A stretch of DNA of 6,401 bases from an uncultured Lachnospiraceae bacterium. Lineage in GTDB: Bacteria > Bacillota > Clostridia > Lachnospirales > Lachnospiraceae. Location of the stretch: NCBI GenBank assembly GCA_905233835.1, contig CAJOGB010000099.1, positions 1 through 6,401 on the forward strand. The letters run 5' to 3'. The notes below the pieces were generated by a model. That model saw only the letters and a list, made by a program, of their open reading frames with translations. It did no database searches and was not told the DNA's origin. The position numbers and the translations under genes were made by a program. This document shows, one piece after another, positions 1 to 6,009 of the stretch. Position 1 is the stretch's first letter; each line of letters opens with the position of its first letter.

Positions 1-855
1 CTTTCCATGAAGTTTGGTCATATCCATGACAACATGGGTAAGGTAAATGACGCAATGATGTCTGCCGGTGCAGCGACCGAAGAGGTATCCGCATCTGTTA
101 ACGAAGTAAATGAATCTGTTCAGTATTTGGCAGAAGAGACATCAAAGACGTCTGAAGAAGTAAAAGAAATTCAGAAGAGAGCGGCTGAAGTGGAAGAATC
201 TTCCCGCCAGGCATATGATCACGCAATTGCGATTGTAGAAAAATATGGCGAGGAATTAAAAGAAGCAAATGAGAGAGCACAGATCGTTTCAGAAATCGGC
301 GATATGGCAAATTCCATTGCAGATATTGCAGACCAGATTAACCTCTTATCTTTGAATGCTTCTATCGAAGCAGCACGTGCCGGTGAACATGGTAGAGGAT
401 TCGCAGTAGTAGCTTCCGAGATTAATAAGTTAGCGACGGATACCGGTGATGCAGTTGAAAAGATTAAAGTTACGATTGAAGGTGTACAGGCTGCATTCCA
501 GTCTATGAGTGGAGGAGCAAATCAGCTTCTTGGCTTCGTACAGGAAACAGTTGCACCGGATTATGATAACTTTGTAAATATCGGTGTTCAGTACGGACAG
601 GACGCTACCGCATTTAAGGATTTGGCAGACTCCATCGGAAACTTGGTTGAGACCATTACCGAGTCTATGGATCAGGTTAACGCAGCGGTTGCCAATATCG
701 CAGAAAGCGCACAGGACACCGCCGCAAACTCTGCAGATATTACAGAAACGGTGGATGAAGTTTCCGTCATGGTTACGGATGTGGAAGGAATGGCGACAGA
801 ACAAAAAGATGTGGCAGCCGATCTTTCAAGCATCGTAAGTCAGTTCAAATTGTAA
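1..855 (+). CDS. Methyl-accepting chemotaxis protein, C-terminal signalling domain (5' truncated by window)
   Basis: The reading frame is open from base 1 (ctt tcc atg...), so the ATG at 7 is an internal Met and the gene starts outside the window. About 284 residues are visible, almost all helical with heptad patterns, as in the cytoplasmic four-helix bundle of chemoreceptors. Numbering from Met at base 7, the hairpin tip lies at about 111-139 and contains NLLSLNASIEAARAGEHGRG followed by FAVVASEI. This is the segment that contacts CheA and CheW. The usual QTN at the tip entry is QIN here. Glu/Gln- and Ala-rich stretches on both arms are plausible CheR/CheB methylation regions. The protein ends in SSIVSQFKL, with no CheR-tethering pentapeptide. 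Sensor and membrane parts are not visible, so the ligand is unknown. The call to family is secure; receptor specificity cannot be given. Confidence 0.95.
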   Translation, partial: LSMKFGHIHDNMGKVNDAMMSAGAATEEVSASVNEVNESVQYLAEETSKTSEEVKEIQKRAAEVEESSRQAYDHAIAIVEKYGEELKEANERAQIVSEIGDMANSIADIADQINLLSLNASIEAARAGEHGRGFAVVASEINKLATDTGDAVEKIKVTIEGVQAAFQSMSGGANQLLGFVQETVAPDYDNFVNIGVQYGQDATAFKDLADSIGNLVETITESMDQVNAAVANIAESAQDTAANSADITETVDEVSVMVTDVEGMATEQKDVAADLSSIVSQFKL

Positions 856-873
856 TTAAGAAAAACTATAAAC

Positions 874-910
874 AAAAAAGGAATCTCACATTTGTGAGAT
901 TCCTTTTTTT
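874..910. terminator. Bidirectional intrinsic terminator between convergent genes
   Basis: A perfect 10-bp stem (ggaatctcac at 880-889 with gtgagattcc at 894-903) has a 4-base loop, with six A on the left (874-879) and seven T on the right (904-910). It reads as stem plus U-tract on both strands, so it can end the chemoreceptor transcript (stop at 855) and the opposing acyltransferase transcript. The acyltransferase stop codon (886-888 on the complement) lies inside this hairpin. Confidence 0.9.
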
Positions 911-1902
911 ATGAGTTTCTTCTTAATATCTCTCCAATGATTCTGTAATTCGAAAAACGCAATTCCCACCGCGATATTAATTACCAGGTGGAATGGTATC
1001 TGTGCCAATAGCGGTAAATCGAAAAGTGCAAATCCCAAATCGAAGTGATAGTACACCATCTGCACCAAGAAGATATGGTAGCTGGCTTTTCCGATTTCAA
1101 CCAAAAGTGAACCGACAGGTCCCGGTATGGTTTTGTGGTAGAACAAACGAAATGCGATGACCATCAAAGGAATGATGTAAAAGTCTGTGGGGAAAGCGGT
1201 GGGTCCCCAATAAGGGAAGAGATAAAAATTCACACCCTCGCGATTAAAGTACAAATAGGCCACACCGATTACAAACATACCGATTAAGGATTCGTAGGAC
1301 AGTCGTAAATCCGGATGTAAATAAAACCAACAACCGAAGGTAATCAAAAATAGGTAGCGTCCGATTAAAAGTCGATAGTCCGCCTTTGCCATATCAAAGA
1401 CCACCACGTAGGTTTCAAACAAAAGGGTAACCGCCGCCATGACGGGAAGAGATGCCCTGGGATATTTTTTCACCAACACATAAATGATGGGAAACAAAAT
1501 CACCAGCTGAATCATTAGGGGAACGTAATAACTTCCCGGGCCGTAGGCGCCTTTTAAGAAAATGCGCGGTAAGTTTAAATGTTTGTCCTGCAAAATAATA
1601 ATGATAATTTCCACAACACAAATCGGAAGAAAGGGTTCTGCAAAGCGCCAGATTTTTTTAATCATCAGTGGGATGCTGTACAACCTTTTCAGTCCTTTGC
1701 GGCCGCCTTCCCATTCTCCGATGGTGCGATCGGAAGACATGGCAAAGTTGTAGCCGGAAATCATCATAAAAATCGGTACCGCCATGTTGATGATGTAGTC
1801 AAAAATCGGCAGGTTTTTATTGGACCAATCGATGTGGGTGATGATTACCAATATGATGCAAAATGCTTTTGTATAATCTAAAAAATCTATTCTTTTTTTC
1901 AT
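886..1902 (-). CDS. Acyltransferase 3 family integral membrane protein
   Basis: This 338-residue protein has the layout of the acyltransferase-3 (OafA/YrhL-like) family, which moves acetyl or other acyl groups onto sugars of cell-surface polysaccharides or peptidoglycan at the membrane. The N-terminus MKKRIDFLDYTKAF, followed by a hydrophobic helix ending in His23 (ITH), is the family signature R...D..K...H. A second helix has VPIFMMISGYNFA (42-54), matching the usual P-hF-hhSG motif. Arg86 lies in KIWRFAEP, GSYYVPLMIQLV (123-134) fits the W/Y-hP-L element, and IGKASYHIFLVQM (270-282) fits the C-terminal iGk-S--iYLh element. About ten membrane helices are apparent and there is no fused SGNH domain. 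The start is fixed by the conserved N-terminal motif. No strong Shine-Dalgarno precedes it, and the promoter is only a few bases upstream. The last codons and stop run into the shared terminator. Substrate is unknown and no polysaccharide genes are adjacent. Confidence 0.88.
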   Translation of the reverse strand: MKKRIDFLDYTKAFCIILVIITHIDWSNKNLPIFDYIINMAVPIFMMISGYNFAMSSDRTIGEWEGGRKGLKRLYSIPLMIKKIWRFAEPFLPICVVEIIIIILQDKHLNLPRIFLKGAYGPGSYYVPLMIQLVILFPIIYVLVKKYPRASLPVMAAVTLLFETYVVVFDMAKADYRLLIGRYLFLITFGCWFYLHPDLRLSYESLIGMFVIGVAYLYFNREGVNFYLFPYWGPTAFPTDFYIIPLMVIAFRLFYHKTIPGPVGSLLVEIGKASYHIFLVQMVYYHFDLGFALFDLPLLAQIPFHLVINIAVGIAFFELQNHWRDIKKKLIKKGISQM

Positions 1903-1911
1903 AGCCTACTT

Positions 1912-1940
1912 ATTTTAGCCACGAAAACAGGGTTTCTCAA
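1912..1940 (-). promoter_or_regulatory. Sigma-A promoter of the acyltransferase gene
   Basis: On the complement strand TTGAGA (1940-1935) and TAAAAT (1917-1912) are separated by exactly 17 bases, a good match to the housekeeping consensus. The predicted transcription start is about 1905, only some three bases before the ATG (1902-1900), so the transcript would be nearly leaderless. Confidence 0.65.
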
Positions 1941-1957
1941 TGGCACTTTTTCACAAA

Positions 1958-1997
1958 TCTTAATCATTTCTTAAACATTTGCCTAGTTTTTTCTTAA
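1958..1997 (+). promoter_or_regulatory. Candidate OmpR/PhoB-family operator: TCTTAA direct repeats
   Basis: TCTTAAtcatt (1958-1968) is followed immediately by TCTTAAacatt (1969-1979), an 11-bp tandem repeat. A third TCTTAA occurs at 1992-1997, inside the perfect palindrome ttcttaagaa (1991-2000). Half-sites spaced by 11 bp are typical of dimeric OmpR/PhoB-type winged-helix regulators, and a gene for one starts at 2059. The repeats lie just upstream of, and partly over, the likely -35 region of that gene, and about 18 bp upstream of the acyltransferase -35. Binding by this regulator is inferred. Confidence 0.5.
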
Positions 1998-2015
1998 GAA
2001 TAAGTCGTGTAGAAT
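1987..2015 (+). promoter_or_regulatory. Likely promoter of the response regulator gene
   Basis: TAGAAT at 2010-2015 is a good -10 element. At 17-base spacing the -35 position (1987-1992) is only tttttt, a poor match to TTGACA. A weak -35 overlapped by direct repeats fits an activator-dependent promoter. The leader would be about 37 bases and contains the palindrome tttcgcgaaa (2033-2042). Confidence 0.45.
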
Positions 2016-2058
2016 AAAGACTGTAAAAAATGTTTCGCGAAATAAGGGGAAGTAACCA

Positions 2059-2772
2059 ATGGACAAAATACTTGTGTGCGATGACGAGAAAGACATTGTA
2101 AATGCGCTTCGGATTTATTTAACCGGAGAAGGCTTTGAAGTAGTGGAAGCCTTTAACGGAAAAGAGGCACTTGAGGTACTTTCAAAAGAAGACATTCACT
2201 TGGTGCTCATGGATATCATGATGCCGGTGATGGATGGAATAGAGGCGATGGTGGAGCTTCGCAAAACCTACAATATTCCAGTGATTCTTTTGACCGCAAA
2301 ATCCGAGGATATGGACAAGGTCTTGGGCTTAAACGTGGGTGCGGATGACTACATCACAAAACCATTTAACCCCGTGGAGTTAATCGCCAGAGTCAAATCG
2401 CAGCTACGACGTTACATGATGCTGGGTGGAGCAAAGGAGAAAAATGCTCCCGCACAAAACGAAAAAGATGATGCTTTACGAATCGGTGGAATCGAACTGG
2501 ACGATCGCGCCAAAAAGGTAAGCTTGGATGGTGAGGAAGTAAACCTAACTCCAAGAGAGTATGACATTTTAAAACTTTTGATGGAGCATCCGGGTAAGGT
2601 GTATTCGCCAAAGGAAATTTATACCGAGGTCTGGCAGGATCCAAGCTTTGGTGCGGAAAATACGGTGGCGGTGCATGTGCGACATCTTCGTGAAAAGTTA
2701 GAATATGATCCGGCGAATCCGAGATATGTAATTGCTGTTTGGGGACACGGGTATAAGATGAATGACATGTGA
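2059..2772 (+). CDS. OmpR/PhoB-family two-component response regulator
   Basis: This 237-residue DNA-binding regulator has an N-terminal receiver domain (about 1-118) and a C-terminal winged-helix domain (about 138-235). The receiver has the full active site: acidic pair Asp8/Asp9 in VCDDE, phosphoacceptor Asp52 in LMDIMMPVMDG, Thr79 in LLTAKSED and Lys101 in YITKPF. The winged helix has LTPREYDILKLLMEHPG and ends in VRHLREKLE plus a WGHGYKM wing, all standard for the family. The linker (about 120-137) is polar and charged. Start choice is supported by AAGGGGA (2044-2050), eight bases before the ATG. The stop (TGA 2770-2772) overlaps possible starts of the sensor kinase reading frame, so the pair was co-transcribed. 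It appears fully functional although its partner kinase is broken. It may regulate itself and the divergent acyltransferase through repeats at 1958-1997. Confidence 0.95.
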   Translation: MDKILVCDDEKDIVNALRIYLTGEGFEVVEAFNGKEALEVLSKEDIHLVLMDIMMPVMDGIEAMVELRKTYNIPVILLTAKSEDMDKVLGLNVGADDYITKPFNPVELIARVKSQLRRYMMLGGAKEKNAPAQNEKDDALRIGGIELDDRAKKVSLDGEEVNLTPREYDILKLLMEHPGKVYSPKEIYTEVWQDPSFGAENTVAVHVRHLREKLEYDPANPRYVIAVWGHGYKMNDM

Positions 2773-2792
2773 TGTGTGAAATGGAGCCGAAT

Positions 2793-4253
2793 ATGAAAAA
2801 ATACAGAGGAAAAAAAGGACCAAAGATAGCGGCGTTTATGCTGTGTTTGTTGTTTGCCACAGCGGCAGCGGTAGGCGGTGCGGTGAGCCTGGCTTGTATA
2901 GAGGTAGGCTATTATCAGGGCGAAGCAACTACGGATATTAAAAATCGGTTTTTTGAAAAGACCTATGCCACTTATGCATTAAAAGCCTTTCGTGCCGGAA
3001 AAGAAAATAACTACAACATTGAAAATGCAGGAAATTATGAATTTGCAATTCTGAAAGGAAATGTAACCTCTAAAGCTGAACTTAAGGATAAGTCAAAGTA
3101 TATCGCTTCCAATTTTTCCGCAGGTTTCCCGAAGGAGTATTCATTGGACACATATCGAATCGGTGACCATATGAGATATAATATTTCGGAAACCTATTTG
3201 GACGGCTCTTACTATTCTCATGAAACCGTATACGATGACGTAGAAGTAGAAGAACTTGTTTATGAAAAAGAGAGTGAATGCTTCTATGCGAAAGCCGACG
3301 GAAAATATTATGACATCACAAGCTATGTGTATGACACCGGTGAAGACGAAACCTATACGATTAATGGAAAAACCTTTCAGCTGGATGATATCACGGTTTG
3401 TGATGCCTTGTATGAGGATACTGAGTGGGAGGATGTAAAAAGCATTCAGTTTTCCGAAGATGAGAACGAGGAAGAAATTTTGACTGTAAATGTTCCTGTG
3501 GAAGATACTTCTATTAAGGAATACACTGTCGTTTCATCTGTGGCGCCGGTGATCAAAGAAGATCCGACAGATTTAATCTATCAGGCAGCACAGGCGTATG
3601 CTTTAAGTCAAATCGCATCTTTGGCTGGTCCGATTTGCCTCATTGTAGGTGGCGTGTTGGCGGTAGTATTTTTTGTAATCCTTATGTGCTTAAGCGGATA
3701 TCATGAATCAGAGGTTCCTTCAAACATAGAAACATATCAGGCTAAGAAAGTAGATGAGGGAGTATATCTTCAGCGTCGCGGCTTGGACCGCATCCCTATG
3801 GACGTGAACCTTCTCTTTGTGATTACCGGCATTGAAACCTGTGTATGCGCATTGATTGTATCCCTATTGCTCTGTCTGTCATGGGGACGCTTGCCGCTCA
3901 TTGGAGCTGCTTTGGTATTGGTGATTGCAGCGGGTGTATTCTTTGCTTTGCTTTACTCCATGACTGTGGCATCCAACTTTAAATGCCCTAAGTGGTGGAA
4001 GAATCTGTTTTGTGTCATGATTGTCACCGGCATCATTGGATGGTTTAAAAAAATAAGAGAAACCTCTTATGAAACCGGAAAGCATATGCAGATGAAAAAG
4101 CGGATCTGGATGATGTTTGGTCTGATTACAGCAGGCGAATTTTTTGGACTCTTTGTTTTTGCCAGTGAGGCGGATGGATTCGGTGTTTTGTTTTTCTTCT
4201 GGTTTGTCGAAAAAGTAGCCTTTGGTGTGATTCTTTTTAAACTCTTAAACTAA
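2793..4253 (+). CDS. Sensor and membrane half of the split histidine kinase
   Basis: About 486 residues from the preferred ATG at 2793, which has GGAG (2783-2786) six bases upstream. In-frame GTG 2769, ATG 2772 (overlapping the regulator stop as TGATG) and ATG 2781 are alternatives with weaker ribosome binding sites. Numbering from 2769, a signal-anchor helix lies at about 20-42. It is followed by about 240 residues that should be outside the membrane and are rich in Asp, Glu and Tyr. Then come further hydrophobic helices at about 284-309, 347-371, 375-398, 445-464 and 470-492. No known ligand-binding fold was recognised in the outer region. The frame ends in ILFKLLN and then TAA, exactly where a HAMP-like linker should begin. 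Alone it lacks every catalytic part, so it cannot phosphorylate the regulator. Confidence 0.8.
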   Translation: MKKYRGKKGPKIAAFMLCLLFATAAAVGGAVSLACIEVGYYQGEATTDIKNRFFEKTYATYALKAFRAGKENNYNIENAGNYEFAILKGNVTSKAELKDKSKYIASNFSAGFPKEYSLDTYRIGDHMRYNISETYLDGSYYSHETVYDDVEVEELVYEKESECFYAKADGKYYDITSYVYDTGEDETYTINGKTFQLDDITVCDALYEDTEWEDVKSIQFSEDENEEEILTVNVPVEDTSIKEYTVVSSVAPVIKEDPTDLIYQAAQAYALSQIASLAGPICLIVGGVLAVVFFVILMCLSGYHESEVPSNIETYQAKKVDEGVYLQRRGLDRIPMDVNLLFVITGIETCVCALIVSLLLCLSWGRLPLIGAALVLVIAAGVFFALLYSMTVASNFKCPKWWKNLFCVMIVTGIIGWFKKIRETSYETGKHMQMKKRIWMMFGLITAGEFFGLFVFASEADGFGVLFFFWFVEKVAFGVILFKLLN

Positions 4254-4296
4254 AAAAGTAACCAAAGAAATCAAAGACGGAAATCTAACTGCCTCT

Positions 4297-4893
4297 GTGG
4301 ATACGGAAAAAATGTTTTTGGATCTTCGGGAAGAAGGAGACTCCATTAACTCCATCGGACGCGGTTTGGATAACGCCATTGAAGAAAGACTGAAATCCGA
4401 GCGCTTCCAGACAGAGTTGATTACCAACGTAAGTCACGACATCAAAACGCCGCTTACTTCCATTATCAACTATGTGGATCTTTTGAAAAAGGAAAGGCCC
4501 TCCGGTGAAAAGGTAAAGGAATATTTGGAGGTGTTGGATCGTCAGTCCCAGCGCCTAAAGAAACTGTTACAGGATCTTTTGGATGCGTCCAAAGCTTCTA
4601 CCGGAAATGTGGAACTCCATATGGAAAAAGTGGATGTGGGAGTGCTTTTAAATCAGACCATCGGTGAGTTTGAGGAAAAGTTAAAAGCCACGGGAATTGA
4701 TTTAAAAATTAAGACGCCTTCAGCCGCGCCCCATATAATGGCAGACAGTCGTTATCTTTGGAGAGTCTTCGACAATCTGATGAATAATATTTGCAAATAC
4801 GGACAGGAAGGTACGAGAGCATATATTAACCTTGAAGTCCGCGATGCAAAGGTAGATATCAGCTTTTTAAATACTTCGAAGGCGAAGAGTTGA
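4297..4893 (+). CDS. Kinase half of the split histidine kinase (HisKA plus part of HATPase domain)
   Basis: The frame is open from 4249 and homology-like sequence (KKVTKEIKDGNLTASVDT, HAMP-linker-like) begins at once. GTG at 4297 is only the first conventional start and has no convincing ribosome binding site. Numbering from 4297, the dimerisation and phosphoacceptor helix has His47 (codon 4435-4437) in ITNVSHDIKTPLTSIINYVD. The second HisKA helix follows at about 70-100. The ATPase N-box is DNLMNNICKYG (159-169), and VDISFLNTSK (186-195) is the strand just before the ATP lid. The frame then ends after AKS at TGA 4891-4893, so the last G-box is missing from this product. A protein made only from this piece could carry the phosphorylatable His but should be poor at binding ATP. 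Confidence 0.8.
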   Translation: MDTEKMFLDLREEGDSINSIGRGLDNAIEERLKSERFQTELITNVSHDIKTPLTSIINYVDLLKKERPSGEKVKEYLEVLDRQSQRLKKLLQDLLDASKASTGNVELHMEKVDVGVLLNQTIGEFEEKLKATGIDLKIKTPSAAPHIMADSRYLWRVFDNLMNNICKYGQEGTRAYINLEVRDAKVDISFLNTSKAKS

Positions 4894-5051
4894 TGAAGCG
4901 ATTTGTTCGTGGTGATTCTTCCAGAAACACGGAAGGAAGCGGCCTTGGCCTTTCCATCGCCCGTTCCTTAACGGAGCTTATGAAAGGAAAAATGGACTTG
5001 TCCGTAGACGGAGATTTGTTTAAAGTCACCTTGACCTTTGACGTTTGCTAA
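4893..5051 (+). CDS. C-terminal fragment of the HATPase domain of the split kinase
   Basis: The frame is kinase-like from about 4881 (GEELMKRFVRGDSS) to TAA 5049-5051. It contains the terminal G-box GSGLGLSIA (GSGLG codons 4935-4949) and the closing strands GDLFKVTLTFDVC. An ATG at 4893-4895 overlaps the preceding TGA as TGATG, with a modest GAAGAG upstream, so reinitiation could give a 52-residue peptide. That peptide would not fold as an ATPase on its own. It is in the same frame as the sensor half. It is most simply the displaced end of the kinase, not a separate gene. Confidence 0.6.
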   Translation: MKRFVRGDSSRNTEGSGLGLSIARSLTELMKGKMDLSVDGDLFKVTLTFDVC

Positions 5052-5061
5052 TCCGCAAAAA

Positions 5062-5086
5062 TACACGAAATAAACGCATTTGTGTA
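5062..5086 (+). repeat. Imperfect inverted repeat after the kinase gene
   Basis: tacac-g-aaat (5062-5071) pairs with atttgtgta (5078-5086) as a nine-base-pair stem with one bulged G and a six-base loop. No T-tract follows, so it is not an intrinsic terminator by itself. Its role is unknown; a transcript-stabilising hairpin or operator are possibilities. Confidence 0.4.
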
Positions 5087-5109
5087 CAAATCCACAAAAG
5101 AGTTAAATG

Positions 5110-5139
5110 TCCATCCCCTCTATGGGGATGGATTTTTTT
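5110..5139 (+). terminator. Intrinsic terminator of the two-component operon
   Basis: ccatcccc (5111-5118) pairs with ggggatgg (5124-5131) around a five-base loop, and U5110-A5132 can extend the stem. Seven T follow at 5133-5139. It lies 58 bases after the last kinase stop and separates this unit from the ATPase operon. Confidence 0.88.
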
Positions 5140-5140
5140 A

Positions 5141-5149
5141 TGTTAGAAT
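5141..5149 (+). promoter_or_regulatory. Candidate extended -10 promoter of the CooC-like ATPase operon
   Basis: TGTTAGAAT is a TGn extended -10 with a good hexamer (TAGAAT, 5144-5149). The matching -35 position falls inside the upstream terminator stem and has no recognisable consensus, so the assignment rests on the extended -10 only. Transcription would start near 5156, giving a leader of about 70 bases. Confidence 0.4.
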
Positions 5150-5228
5150 GGGAGTATGTATGGAAAGTAGGTGGAGAAAGTGCGCCTATTTTTACATGAA
5201 AGACTTGAAAGAGGGGTATATAAAAAAT

Positions 5229-5993
5229 ATGTCTGACGCAAAGATTATTGCAGTTGCGGGAAAGGGCGGAGTCGGAAAAACTTCCCTTGCGGCTGTAATG
5301 GTAAAACTTCTTGCAAAGAATTATCCGGACAAGAAGATTTTAGCCATCGATGCGGATCCTGCGGTTGGTCTTTCCACTGCACTTGGAATCGAAGTAAAGA
5401 CCACCATCGACGATATTCGTAAGGAAGTCGTAGCTACCGTTGAAGACGGTGATACCAGATCTGCATTGGAACTTTTGGGAGAGGCACGTTATCGCATCTT
5501 TGACGCTTTGGTAGAACAGGACGGATTTTCTTTTATCGCCGTAGGTCGACCGGAGGCAGCGGGATGCTATTGTAAGATCAATACATATCTGAAAGAGGTT
5601 ATCGGAATCTTGTCCAATAACTTCGACTATGTGGTCATCGACGGCGAGGCGGGAATCGAACAGATTAACCGTCGTGTTATGGAAAAGGTGACACATCTTC
5701 TTTTGGTTACGGATTCCTCAAAGAAGGGATGCCAGGTTATTCAAACCATCAATCAGGTTGCAAAAGAACTTGTTATGTATGAAAAGGTTGGTGCCATTGC
5801 AAATCGCCTGCCGTCTGAGGAGATTGCGGATCTTTTGGATACGGGAGACATTCCTGTGTTATCCGGAATCGTATCGGATAACTCCCTGGCGGAGTTTGAT
5901 TTGAAGGGAGAAAATGTTTTCTATCTTCCGGATGACGCACCGATAGTAAAGGGCGCTGAGAAGGCCTTAAAAAGTATTGGGATTTTAAATTAA
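5229..5993 (+). CDS. CooC/MinD-type P-loop ATPase (metallocentre maturation-like)
   Basis: This 254-residue SIMIBI-class ATPase belongs to the CooC/ArsA/MinD group. It has the deviant Walker A GKGGVGKTS (11-19) with signature Lys12 and Lys17, AIDADP (39-44) as switch I with Asp41 and Asp43, and VVIDGEAGIEQINRR (135-149) as the Walker B/switch II block. GRPEAAGCYCKIN (106-118) contains Cys113-X-Cys115. This CXC motif is the feature by which CooC dimers bind nickel or zinc during carbon monoxide dehydrogenase maturation. I chose ATG 5229 (MSDAKIIAVAGKGG) because it gives the family's normal N-terminus and has AGAGGGG (5210-5216) upstream, though the 12-base spacing is long. In-frame upstream starts at 5196 and 5082 look spurious. 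No carbon monoxide dehydrogenase gene is visible. The downstream partner is a dehydratase/double-cubane-type Fe-S protein, so its client may be that protein and nickel insertion is not assured. Confidence 0.9.
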   Translation: MSDAKIIAVAGKGGVGKTSLAAVMVKLLAKNYPDKKILAIDADPAVGLSTALGIEVKTTIDDIRKEVVATVEDGDTRSALELLGEARYRIFDALVEQDGFSFIAVGRPEAAGCYCKINTYLKEVIGILSNNFDYVVIDGEAGIEQINRRVMEKVTHLLLVTDSSKKGCQVIQTINQVAKELVMYEKVGAIANRLPSEEIADLLDTGDIPVLSGIVSDNSLAEFDLKGENVFYLPDDAPIVKGAEKALKSIGILN

Positions 5994-6009
5994 GGAAAGG
6001 GGGAAAAGA

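Larger units (their letters stand above)
2793..5051 (+). pseudogene. Membrane sensor histidine kinase gene, broken by two frame lesions
   Basis: Read across three frame segments, this stretch encodes one sensor kinase: an N-terminal membrane and extracytoplasmic sensor, a HAMP-like linker, the H-box with NVSHDIKTPLTS, the N-box, and the terminal G-box GSGLG. In the sequence as given, the frame used up to 4250 hits TAA at 4251-4253 while the kinase half is in the frame opening at 4249. The kinase half then stops at 4891-4893, while the ending of the ATPase domain (EELMKRFVRGDSSRNTEG...) continues in the first frame to TAA at 5049-5051. An intact version would be roughly 755-760 residues. It directly follows the response regulator and is its expected partner. 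Either the gene is decaying or the assembly contains errors. The second lesion also removes conserved residues, which favours a true mutation there. Individual pieces are listed separately. Confidence 0.75.

Noticed and set aside
430..804. Long minus-strand open frame opposite the chemoreceptor
   Set aside because: It lies wholly antisense to a clear coding sequence, has no ribosome binding site or recognisable domain, and its composition mirrors the real gene.
2393..2860. 155-codon minus-strand open frame across the regulator and kinase start
   Set aside because: It is the shadow of two genuine genes on the opposite strand, and its translation shows no family motifs.
4251..4300. Programmed +1 ribosomal frameshift in the kinase gene
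   Set aside because: The tta aac taa context is not a recognised +1 slippery site, and the second downstream lesion would still disable the protein, so mutation or sequence error is simpler.
4893..5051. Independent small protein gene
   Set aside because: Its sequence is the ordinary C-terminal end of a histidine kinase ATPase domain, so it is a displaced fragment.
5082..5228. N-terminal extension of the ATPase from GTG 5082 or ATG 5196
   Set aside because: The extension from 5082 reads through the intrinsic terminator and promoter-like sequence and gives a non-family N-terminus. ATG 5196 lacks a ribosome binding site, while 5229 gives the standard start just before Walker A.
5206..5228. TTGAAA and TATATAAAAA near the ATPase start as a promoter
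   Set aside because: The two elements are far closer than 17 bases, and the A/T-rich block lies between the ribosome binding site and the start codon.
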